Origin: Bacillota bacterium | GTDB lineage: Bacteria; Bacillota; Clostridia; Lachnospirales; Lachnospiraceae | Reading direction: 5' to 3' | Assembly (NCBI GenBank): GCA_023441145.1 | Contig: JAEZQN010000228.1 | Span: forward strand, 1 to 5,078 | Length of the DNA: 5,078 bases | Part shown: positions 1 through 5,078 of the stretch, piece by piece | How the letters are laid out: every line of letters starts with the position of its first letter | Numbering within the stretch: position 1 is the stretch's first letter | Notes under the pieces: generated by a model | The model's input: the letters and a program-made list of their open reading frames with translations, nothing else | Database searches by the model: none | Told to the model about the DNA's origin: nothing | Position numbers and translations under genes: made by a program

Positions 1-216
1 ACTATACACAATAGTAAACCCTTTGTTTTTAAAGTATATTTGTATGCTTGAACATACTTCATCCATCTGTTCCTCACAGAGACTATTGTTTAGGGGCTCC
101 ATCCAAAAGGATTGTTTTCCACAAGCATCACGAATATGAACTTTAAAGAATAAACCCTTTTCCTGTAGCATATGGTTACATTCGATTACATCCTGTAATC
201 CTATAATTTTTGCCAT
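1..216 (-). CDS. Small RDAC-like protein of unknown function, C-terminus cut by window edge
   Basis: An open frame of 72 codons runs from an ATG at 216 to the left edge without a stop, so the 3' end is missing. The start is well supported: TAGGAGGT lies 5 nt upstream (AGGAGG at 222-227). The protein begins MAKIIGLQDVIECNHMLQEK and carries a central HIRDACGKQSFWMEP segment at residues 27-41. Cysteines are at 13, 32, 47 and 55. There is no signal peptide or membrane segment, so it is probably cytosolic. The RDACG-x-QS core resembles small clostridial proteins that I recall being called 'RDAC family protein'; that name is from memory and no function is known to me. It lies 44 nt after oppF on the same strand and could be co-transcribed, but a hairpin sits between them. 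Several conserved-looking cysteines would allow metal binding or redox chemistry, but nothing here proves it. Confidence is high that it is a gene and moderate for the family. Confidence 0.75.
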   Translation of the reverse strand, partial: MAKIIGLQDVIECNHMLQEKGLFFKVHIRDACGKQSFWMEPLNNSLCEEQMDEVCSSIQIYFKNKGFTIVYS

Positions 217-221
217 AAGTA

Positions 222-227
222 CCTCCT
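222..227 (-). promoter_or_regulatory. Ribosome binding site of the small RDAC-like gene
   Basis: The minus strand reads AGGAGG here, 5 nt before the ATG at 216. This perfect Shine-Dalgarno fixes the start of a gene that is truncated at the window edge and would otherwise be easy to miss. The 44-nt gap upstream holds no convincing promoter: a TATAAA-like element at about 231-236 is so close to the Shine-Dalgarno that a transcript started from it would lose the site. Confidence 0.8.
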
Positions 228-251
228 ACATTTATACCATCTATACAAAGA

Positions 252-276
252 GAAGCATTGTTAAAAACAATGCTTC
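252..276 (-). terminator. Hairpin spanning the oppF stop codon, terminator-like but with a weak T-tract
   Basis: GAAGCATTGTT at 252-262 and AACAATGCTTC at 266-276 form a perfect 11-bp inverted repeat with a 3-nt loop. The arms contain the last codons (Lys-His-Cys-Phe) and the TAA stop of oppF. On the minus strand the stem is followed by TCTTTG, not a real run of T's, so Rho-independent termination would be inefficient at best. It could instead be a 3' stabilising or processing structure, or a partial terminator separating the Opp genes from the small gene downstream. Confidence 0.5.
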
Positions 277-1187
277 CATTCCTCAACTTCTTCCTCTGTA
301 CCAAGTACATAATGAGTACCGTCGATATGTATTTGTTTACTTTGATTATAATCACATTTTAACATAGATACATTATACTCAGTCAATGTCTTATTTTTCT
401 CCACTTTTGGATTTGGTACAGGAATAGCACTAAGTAGTGATCTTGTATATGGATGAATTGGATTCTCAAAGATTTCCTCCACTGTACCTGCTTCCACTAA
501 ATGTCCAAGGTGAAGTACTCCAACGTGGTCGGATATATACTTTACCATACTTAAGTCATGGGCGATAAAGAGATAAGCTATCCCCGTTTCCTTCTGAATC
601 TTCTTCATCAGGTTCACTACTTGAGCTTGAATAGATACATCTAAGGCAGAGATTGCTTCATCTGCAATGATTAAATCCGGCTCAAGTATCAGGGCACGAG
701 CAATTCCAATACGCTGTCTTTGTCCACCAGAGAATTGATGGGGATACCTCTTTGCATGCTCTCTTGATAACCCTACCAGTTCAAGGGTCTGATATACCTT
801 TTCTTCCATCTCTTCTCTAGTTTTGCATAGGTTATGAATCATTAGGCCATCCCCGATGATGTCCATAACTTTCTTTCTAGGGTTTAAGCATGCCATTGGA
901 TCCTGGAATATCATCTGCATCTTCGTGCGAAGCATTTTCTTATCTTCCTTATTAAGCTTCCCAGAGATATTACATCCATTAAAAATAATCTCTCCACCAG
1001 TAGGTTCATACAAACGTATGACAGAGCGACCTGTGGTAGACTTTCCAGAGCCGGATTCCCCAACAAGACCATAGGTCTTTCCCTTCTCAATCTCAAAAGA
1101 GATACCATCCACTGCATGAACCATTTGATTTCTACTAAGCCTAAAATACTGTTTTAGGTTATTTACCGTAAGTATTGCATCACTCAT
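261..1187 (-). CDS. oppF: Oligopeptide ABC transporter ATP-binding protein OppF
   Basis: OppF is one of the two cytosolic ATPases that power peptide import through OppB/OppC. The 308-residue protein has a full ABC nucleotide-binding domain: Walker A GESGSGKST at 43-51, Q-loop Gln95 in QMIFQDP, signature FSGGQRQR at 152-159, Walker B LIIADE ending at catalytic Glu177, D-loop SALD at 180-183, and switch His210. Residues HPYTRSLLSAIP (245-256) mark the C-terminal oligopeptide/dipeptide extension found only in Opp/Dpp-type ATPases. The choice of OppF over OppD rests on gene order, the QRQR signature and the IAHDLSMVKYISD segment typical of OppF. The residue after the Walker B glutamate is Ala (DEA) rather than the common Pro, a tolerated variant. 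The short tail lacks the usual cysteine-rich motif. Its ATG overlaps the oppD stop as ATGA, so translation is probably coupled. The stop lies inside a hairpin. Confidence 0.95.
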   Translation of the reverse strand: MSDAILTVNNLKQYFRLSRNQMVHAVDGISFEIEKGKTYGLVGESGSGKSTTGRSVIRLYEPTGGEIIFNGCNISGKLNKEDKKMLRTKMQMIFQDPMACLNPRKKVMDIIGDGLMIHNLCKTREEMEEKVYQTLELVGLSREHAKRYPHQFSGGQRQRIGIARALILEPDLIIADEAISALDVSIQAQVVNLMKKIQKETGIAYLFIAHDLSMVKYISDHVGVLHLGHLVEAGTVEEIFENPIHPYTRSLLSAIPVPNPKVEKNKTLTEYNVSMLKCDYNQSKQIHIDGTHYVLGTEEEVEEWKHCF

Positions 1188-2269
1188 ACGTCTTCCCCCC
1201 GTTTCATTGCCTCGATTCTTTGCTTTAATGCTTCCGGCATTTCTACTTTAGGAGCTTTTTCATGCATTAACCATGAAGCCACCTTATGGCTTTTAGACCC
1301 TTCTACTTCAAACATTGGAGGCTCTAAGCGATAATCGATATTCAGCGCATATTGATTTCTTCTAGCGAATGCATCCCCTTTGATCTCTTCAATCAAGTTA
1401 GGTGGTGTACCTGGAATTGTATATAAGGTGTCTGTTTTAGTAGACATATCTGGTATAGAGGATAGTAATCCCCAAGTATAAGGATGGCGAGGGTCATAAA
1501 AGACTTCTTCCGTAGTTCCTGTCTCCACAATCTTCCCAGCATACATGACATTAATGTGGTCTGCAACCTTAGCCACTACACCAAGATCATGGGTAATATA
1601 GATAACAGAAAGGTCCTTCTTTTTCTGAATATCTTGTATAAGATTTAATATCTTTGCTTGAATGGTTACATCTAAGGCAGTCGTTGGCTCATCACAAATA
1701 AGAACATAAGGGCTACAGGATAAAGCAATCGCGATTACAACACGTTGTCTCATACCTCCAGATAACTGATGAGGATAGTTTTTCATTCTTCTCTCCGCAT
1801 CTTCTATACCTACTAGCTTTAATAATTCGACTGCCTCCGCATGAGCCTCCTGTTTACTTTTCTTATAGTGAACCATCATTGGCTCCATAATTTGTTTTCC
1901 AATCGTCATGGTTGGGTCAAGAGAGGTCATTGGATCTTGAAACACCATAGCTATCTTACGACCACGAATTTCCTTTTGCATCTCCTCCTCTTTTAACTGA
2001 AGAAGATCCACCTGCTTTCTTTCCCCTGTGTATTCATCGTCCCATATATACTCTATAGAGCCTCCTTCAATTACAGCATTTTGAGAAAGTAATCCCATAA
2101 TTGCTTTGTTAGAGACTGATTTACCAGAACCTGATTCACCTACAATGGCAATGGTCTCTCCCTTATAGAGGTCAAAATTAACGCCACGGACTGCTTTCAC
2201 AAGTCCATTGTCTGTTTTAAATGATACCTTTAGGTCTTTCACACTTAAAATTAATTCTCTTTCTCCCAT
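1184..2269 (-). CDS. oppD: Oligopeptide ABC transporter ATP-binding protein OppD
   Basis: OppD pairs with OppF to form the ATPase dimer on the cytosolic face of the importer. In the 361 residues, Walker A GESGSGKS is at 44-51, Q-loop Gln111 in FQDPMTSLDP, signature LSGGMRQR at 169-176, Walker B VLICDE with catalytic Glu194, D-loop TALD at 197-200, and switch His227. The GMRQR signature and DEPTTALDVTIQAKIL stretch are typical of OppD/DppD. The C-terminal oligopeptide domain follows (HPYTWGLLSSIP at 262-273, PGTPPNL at 286-292). In many relatives the next part carries four cysteines (GCPFAPRCPYA...C...CWL). Here all four positions are other residues: Asp299, Asn305, Asp312 and Ser332. The gene begins 1 nt after the oppC stop and overlaps oppF by 4 nt. 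All catalytic residues are intact, so it should be active. Confidence 0.96.
   Translation of the reverse strand: MGERELILSVKDLKVSFKTDNGLVKAVRGVNFDLYKGETIAIVGESGSGKSVSNKAIMGLLSQNAVIEGGSIEYIWDDEYTGERKQVDLLQLKEEEMQKEIRGRKIAMVFQDPMTSLDPTMTIGKQIMEPMMVHYKKSKQEAHAEAVELLKLVGIEDAERRMKNYPHQLSGGMRQRVVIAIALSCSPYVLICDEPTTALDVTIQAKILNLIQDIQKKKDLSVIYITHDLGVVAKVADHINVMYAGKIVETGTTEEVFYDPRHPYTWGLLSSIPDMSTKTDTLYTIPGTPPNLIEEIKGDAFARRNQYALNIDYRLEPPMFEVEGSKSHKVASWLMHEKAPKVEMPEALKQRIEAMKRGEDV
1193..1200 (-). promoter_or_regulatory. Unusual G-run ribosome binding site of oppF
   Basis: Within the last codons of oppD the minus strand reads GGGGGGAA, 5 nt before the oppF ATG at 1187. It is the only purine-rich element in position, but it departs from the AGGAGG-type sites of the other genes here. 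It would pair with the anti-Shine-Dalgarno using a G-U wobble. Together with the ATGA overlap it suggests that oppF translation depends partly on ribosomes finishing oppD. Confidence 0.55.
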
Positions 2270-2270
2270 A

Positions 2271-3197
2271 CTACCTCTCCTTCATCGTTGGATCTAGCGC
2301 ATCACGTAAGCCGTCACCACATAGATTAAAGCTCAGCATTAGTATAGCAAGTATCACAGCTGGAATAATCATCATATAAGGATACACCAGCATACTACTA
2401 AATCCTTGGTTAATTAACGTACCTAAGGATGCCTGAGGTACTGCTAAACCGAGTCCTACAAAAGCAAGATATGCTTCATAGAAGATAGCATTTGGAATGG
2501 TCATCATACACATGATAATTAACTGTCCATAAATATTAGGCAGTATTTCCTTAAATATTAACCTAGAATTAGAAGCCCCCAAGGTTCTAGAGGCTAATAC
2601 GAATTCGTCTTCCTTTACCTTTAGCACCTGGGCCCTAGTAATTCTACTCATAGCAATCCATTCTGTAAACATCAACGCTATGATAACTGTAAACAAAGAA
2701 GCCTTCATTATAGTTAAAAGTAAAGTTAAGATAACAAGGGTTGGAATGGAATTCATGATTTCTTGAAAACGTTGTAAGAATCCATCTAACACTCCGCCAA
2801 AAAATCCAGAAATCAGTCCATATACCATTCCGATTAATACATCAATCAAAACAGCTACTACGGCAATAAATAAAGATATTCTAGCTCCCTGCCAACATCT
2901 TACGAATAAATCTCGTCCGAATTCATCTGTTCCAAACCAATGGTCTGCATTAGGCTTAATATTGGCACTAGCGGTATCAATAGCATCATATTCATAGGAA
3001 GAAAACATTGGGACAAAGATTGATAATAGCACAATAATAGTAATAAAAGCCAATCCAATTACCGCACCCTTATTCTTACAAAAACGCTTTACGATATCCT
3101 TCCAGGCTGGTCGATGCACCTCTACTACATCGATACTAATATCAACTTTATCTCCTACTAATTCAAAATCATCTGAGAGAAATTCAAATTTGTCCAT
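2271..3197 (-). CDS. oppC: Oligopeptide ABC transporter permease OppC
   Basis: OppC forms the peptide channel in the cytoplasmic membrane as a heterodimer with OppB. The protein has 308 residues, close to the family norm. Residues 1-43 are a cytosolic N-terminal tail that ends in a stretch typical of the OppC N-terminal domain (WKDIVKRFCKNKGAVIGLAF), leading into the first membrane segment at about 45-65. The extracytoplasmic HWFGTDEFGRDLFVR motif (86-100) is diagnostic of OppC/DppC permeases. Five further hydrophobic segments lie at about 105-132, 152-163, 168-184, 225-249 and 272-292. The EAA loop that contacts the ATPases is at about 198-221 (EFVLASRTLGAS, then ILPN) with the invariant-type Gly207. 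The protein ends GDGLRDALDPTMKER, a usual OppC C-terminus. It starts 1 nt after oppB stops, with its Shine-Dalgarno inside oppB, and ends 1 nt before oppD. Confidence 0.96.
   Translation of the reverse strand: MDKFEFLSDDFELVGDKVDISIDVVEVHRPAWKDIVKRFCKNKGAVIGLAFITIIVLLSIFVPMFSSYEYDAIDTASANIKPNADHWFGTDEFGRDLFVRCWQGARISLFIAVVAVLIDVLIGMVYGLISGFFGGVLDGFLQRFQEIMNSIPTLVILTLLLTIMKASLFTVIIALMFTEWIAMSRITRAQVLKVKEDEFVLASRTLGASNSRLIFKEILPNIYGQLIIMCMMTIPNAIFYEAYLAFVGLGLAVPQASLGTLINQGFSSMLVYPYMMIIPAVILAILMLSFNLCGDGLRDALDPTMKER
2274..2282 (-). promoter_or_regulatory. Ribosome binding site of oppD inside the end of oppC
   Basis: The minus strand reads AAGGAGAGG across the last two sense codons (Lys, Arg context) and into the stop of oppC; its GGAG core is 7 nt before the oppD ATG at 2269. 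A ribosome ending oppC would be placed over this start, which supports translational coupling. Confidence 0.75.
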
Positions 3198-3198
3198 G

Positions 3199-4143
3199 TT
3201 ATTCCTCCTTTCCTAGTCGTATTCTTGGGTCAATGAGTCCATAGGAAATGTCTATTACAAGCATCATAATGATATACATAGCACTGTATAAGAACGAGCA
3301 AGCCAAAATAATATTATAGTCATTGGCTCGAATACTGTTAATTAACAATTTACCAAGACCCGGTACACCACAAATCTGCTCTACTACCATAGTTCCAGTC
3401 ATAAGATTTACTAAGATAGGACCAATGACAGTAACGACAGGAATCAAGGAATTACGCAGGCAATGGCTTCGAATAACCTTATTACGGCTTAACCCTTTTG
3501 CTTTCACAAGTTGAATATAATCACTGTTTAATACGGATATCATTTCCGTACGAGTAAATCTAGCCACATTTGCAATAACTGACATAGAAAGTGCAATAAT
3601 CGGTATGATACTTGTGGCTATTTTTTGATCACTACTATAATTAATCGGTAAAATATGAAGATCTACGCCGAACACAATCAATAACAATAAAGCAAATACA
3701 AAGGATGGAATTGCAACTCCAAGAACGGATATAATGGTTGCAAAGGTATCCCAAAAACGATTTTGATTTAATGCTGCTATAATACCAAGAATCATTCCGA
3801 TAAAAGACCCAAGTATAACAGCAACAATACCAAATATAAACGAAATCTTAGCTGCATCTCCAACAAGCATTGAAACAGGAAGATCCTTATAAAGGGCATA
3901 AGAAATTCCAAAGTCACCTGTTAGCATGTTTTTCAAATAAGTTATGTACTGAACTGGAAGTGGTTTATCTAACCCATACTTCGCCATGATAATCGCCCTT
4001 TGCCCTTCTGAGAGCTTTTCATCGTTAAATGGCGTTCCTGGGAGAAACTTAACCATAATAAATAACACAGTCAATATAATGAATAATGTCATAAGAGATA
4101 TCAGAACTCGTCTGCCTATATACCGAAACATTGACTTATCCAT
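3199..4143 (-). CDS. oppB: Oligopeptide ABC transporter permease OppB
   Basis: OppB is the second channel-forming permease, partner of OppC in the cytoplasmic membrane. From the ATG at 4143 it is 314 residues, the normal family length. It starts MDKSMFRYIGRRVLISL, a typical OppB/DppB N-terminus running straight into membrane segment 1 (about 11-33), then FLPGTPF (33-39) and YGLDKPLPVQYITYL (56-70), both family hallmarks. Further hydrophobic segments are at about 100-125, 133-160, 174-193, 233-255 and 277-300. The EAA loop is near 208-232 (DYIQLVKAKGLSRNKVI) with Gly217. The VEQICGVPGLGKLL (254-267) and final YGLIDPRIRLG segments also match. The frame stays open 37 codons upstream to an ATG at 4254, but that start lacks a Shine-Dalgarno and the extension would run through the terminator-like hairpin, so the 4143 start is chosen. 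It is followed after 1 nt by oppC. Confidence 0.95.
   Translation of the reverse strand: MDKSMFRYIGRRVLISLMTLFIILTVLFIMVKFLPGTPFNDEKLSEGQRAIIMAKYGLDKPLPVQYITYLKNMLTGDFGISYALYKDLPVSMLVGDAAKISFIFGIVAVILGSFIGMILGIIAALNQNRFWDTFATIISVLGVAIPSFVFALLLLIVFGVDLHILPINYSSDQKIATSIIPIIALSMSVIANVARFTRTEMISVLNSDYIQLVKAKGLSRNKVIRSHCLRNSLIPVVTVIGPILVNLMTGTMVVEQICGVPGLGKLLINSIRANDYNIILACSFLYSAMYIIMMLVIDISYGLIDPRIRLGKEE
3204..3211 (-). promoter_or_regulatory. Ribosome binding site of oppC inside the end of oppB
   Basis: The minus strand reads AAAGGAGG within the last codons of oppB (Gly-Lys-Glu-Glu), 6 nt before the oppC ATG at 3197. It is one of the strongest sites in the window and ties the start of oppC to the end of oppB. 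Confidence 0.8.
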
Positions 4144-4150
4144 AGTTTTT

Positions 4151-4157
4151 CTCCTCT
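4151..4157 (-). promoter_or_regulatory. Ribosome binding site that decides the oppB start
   Basis: The minus strand reads AGAGGAG here, 7 nt before the ATG at 4143. No comparable site precedes the in-frame ATG at 4254, where the upstream bases are TTACTAAGA. This is the main reason for calling a 314-residue OppB instead of a 351-residue one. Confidence 0.85.
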
Positions 4158-4207
4158 CTATTGTGGCATTTCGCCTATATCCTTTGAATATAGAACAATA
4201 CACATGC

Positions 4208-4243
4208 AAAAACACCTGTGGCAAGAGCAATTTTGCCACAGGT
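4208..4243 (-). terminator. Intrinsic terminator / attenuator between oppA and oppB
   Basis: On the minus strand ACCTGTGGCAA (4243-4233) and TTGCCACAGGT (4224-4214) pair perfectly over 11 bp around an 8-nt loop, followed at once by GTTTTT (T's at 4212-4208). A GC-rich stem plus T-run is the standard form of a Rho-independent terminator. It starts 29 nt after the oppA stop and ends 64 nt before the oppB start. Because oppB-F appear to lack a clear promoter of their own, it is best read as a partial terminator that reduces transcription into the permease and ATPase genes. It may also protect the oppA message from 3' exonucleases. The structure is directly visible; its efficiency is inferred. 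Confidence 0.85.
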
Positions 4244-4272
4244 ATCCATTTCATTCTTAGTAATGTAGAAGA

Positions 4273-5078
4273 CTATTTAGTAAGTTCCACATAGTTAAAG
4301 GTATATGGTACACCAACAGGACGATGAACCAAATTCTTAACCTCTGAACGAATTAATACAGCAGAGCCTTTTTCAAAAACAGGGATAACCGCATTATCAT
4401 CCAAAGCGATCTTTTCTGCTTCAATCATCTTTCCAAAACGCTCTGTAGCATCAGCAGTTGTCTTTACTTCTTCCATCTTAGCCATAAATGCGTCACTCTT
4501 ATAGTCACCATAGTTATTGGCATTACCATCAAGAAGTAAGTTTAAATATGTAGTGGCATCACCGTAATCTGGTCCCCAACGAGTAAGGGCAACTTCGAAC
4601 TCGCGATTTTTCTGCTTGTTATAAAGTCTGTCTTTCTTAGTAGTAGCAACCATCTCAATATTAAGACCTTTTATTTTGGTAAAAGCATTCTGTAAATAGG
4701 TAGCCATCTGATCCATTGGAGATTCATCTGTACCATATAATAATTGAATAGTAACAGAATCCTTTCCTAATTCCTTTAAGCCTGCATCAAATGCTTCCTG
4801 TGCCTTTGTCAAATCAAAACTAGTAAAGTCGGAAGCTTTCTCTCTAAAGTCTGTACCATCATTGATACAAAGTCCAGTAGGTACAAATCCACTTGTTTCT
4901 TTAGAACCATCCTTCAATACATTATCTGCAAAATCAGTACGATCAACAGCTAAAGAAAGAGCTTTGCGGATATTAGCATTGGCTATTACTTCATTATTAA
5001 AATTCAACTGAAGATAGAATAAGTATCCATCTGAATATGTTTGATACTCTTTTGTAGTTTTATATTTATCTACAAGAG
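4273..5078 (-). CDS. oppA: Peptide-binding lipoprotein OppA, N-terminus outside the window
   Basis: This is the C-terminal part of the extracellular substrate-binding protein that captures peptides and hands them to OppB/OppC. The frame is open from the right edge to a TAG at 4273, giving 267 complete residues of a family usually about 500-600 long, so roughly half is missing, including the signal peptide and lipobox. The fragment shows typical SBP_bac_5 features: a DGYLFYLQLN strand leading into NIRKALSLAVDR (36-47 of the fragment), a FVPTG segment (64-68), the WGPDYGDATTYL stretch (167-178) matching the conserved OppA W-x-x-DY-D region near the ligand pocket, and AEKIALDDNAVIPVF (220-234). 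A TTG at 5007 could be read as a start but is an internal Leu codon, since homologous-looking sequence continues upstream. Which peptides it binds cannot be judged from this half. A hairpin with a T-run follows the stop. Confidence 0.93.
   Translation of the reverse strand, partial: LVDKYKTTKEYQTYSDGYLFYLQLNFNNEVIANANIRKALSLAVDRTDFADNVLKDGSKETSGFVPTGLCINDGTDFREKASDFTSFDLTKAQEAFDAGLKELGKDSVTIQLLYGTDESPMDQMATYLQNAFTKIKGLNIEMVATTKKDRLYNKQKNREFEVALTRWGPDYGDATTYLNLLLDGNANNYGDYKSDAFMAKMEEVKTTADATERFGKMIEAEKIALDDNAVIPVFEKGSAVLIRSEVKNLVHRPVGVPYTFNYVELTK

Noticed and set aside
856..1074. Open frame of 72 codons on the plus strand opposite oppF
   Set aside because: It is antisense to the highly conserved Walker A to Q-loop region of OppF, has no ribosome binding site of note and resembles no family I know. 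It is a shadow of the real gene.
911..1117. Second minus-strand frame of 68 codons overlapping oppF
   Set aside because: It is a shifted frame wholly inside oppF, with arginine- and leucine-rich composition unlike a natural protein and no support for a start.
3323..3514. Open frame of 63 codons on the plus strand opposite oppB
   Set aside because: It is antisense to the conserved EAA and VEQ-GVPGLG coding region of OppB and has no independent support.
4144..4207. Possible internal promoter for oppB-F (TATATT and TATAGG elements)
   Set aside because: The TATATT element has only a poor GTGTTT hexamer 17 nt upstream, and the TTGTTC near the TATAGG element is spaced only about 13 nt away. Neither is better than expected in AT-rich DNA.
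3986..4294. Open frame of 102 codons on the plus strand across the oppA-oppB junction
   Set aside because: It reads through the reverse complement of the terminator hairpin and the ends of two clear genes. Composition is not protein-like and no family is recognisable.
4273..5007. OppA starting at a TTG at 5007 as a complete short protein
   Set aside because: The frame stays open to the right edge and encodes family-like sequence upstream (DGYLFYLQ), so the TTG is an internal leucine and the gene is cut by the window.

Overview
The window is AT-rich and coded entirely on the minus strand, so it reads from right to left. It holds an almost complete oligopeptide/dipeptide ABC importer operon of the Opp/Dpp (PepT) type in the order oppA-oppB-oppC-oppD-oppF. 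A small conserved-looking gene of unknown function follows and runs off the left edge. Low GC, strong AGGAGG-type ribosome binding sites, tightly packed genes and the protein variants all point to a Firmicute. Clostridia, and probably a Lachnospiraceae-like lineage, fits best, but this is an inference from sequence style and no rRNA or marker gene is present.

Layout along the minus strand: (1) 5078-4273, the C-terminal 267 residues of the peptide-binding lipoprotein OppA; its N-terminus, signal peptide and the operon promoter lie outside the window. (2) 4243-4208, a strong GC-rich hairpin followed by five T's, which looks like an intrinsic terminator or attenuator between oppA and oppB. (3) 4143-3199, OppB permease, starting at an internal ATG behind a good ribosome binding site. 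(4) 3197-2271, OppC permease. (5) 2269-1184, OppD ATPase. (6) 1187-261, OppF ATPase. (7) 276-252, an 11-bp hairpin containing the oppF stop codon. (8) 216-1, a small cysteine-containing protein resembling the RDAC family, with its C-terminus cut off by the window edge.

The genes form one transport machine. OppA captures peptides outside the membrane, OppB and OppC form the membrane channel, and OppD and OppF hydrolyse ATP to drive import. The oppB/C, oppC/D and oppD/F junctions are 1-nt gaps or a 4-nt overlap, with each Shine-Dalgarno inside the preceding gene, which suggests translational coupling and near-equal amounts of the four membrane-complex subunits. The hairpin after oppA would let the binding protein be made in excess over them.

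I see no mobile element, CRISPR array, tRNA or rRNA, and no credible gene on the plus strand. Nothing here is clearly a new biological system. The points most worth a second look are the oppA-oppB attenuator, the loss of every usual cysteine from the C-terminal domain of OppD, the hairpin over the oppF stop, and the small gene at the left edge.
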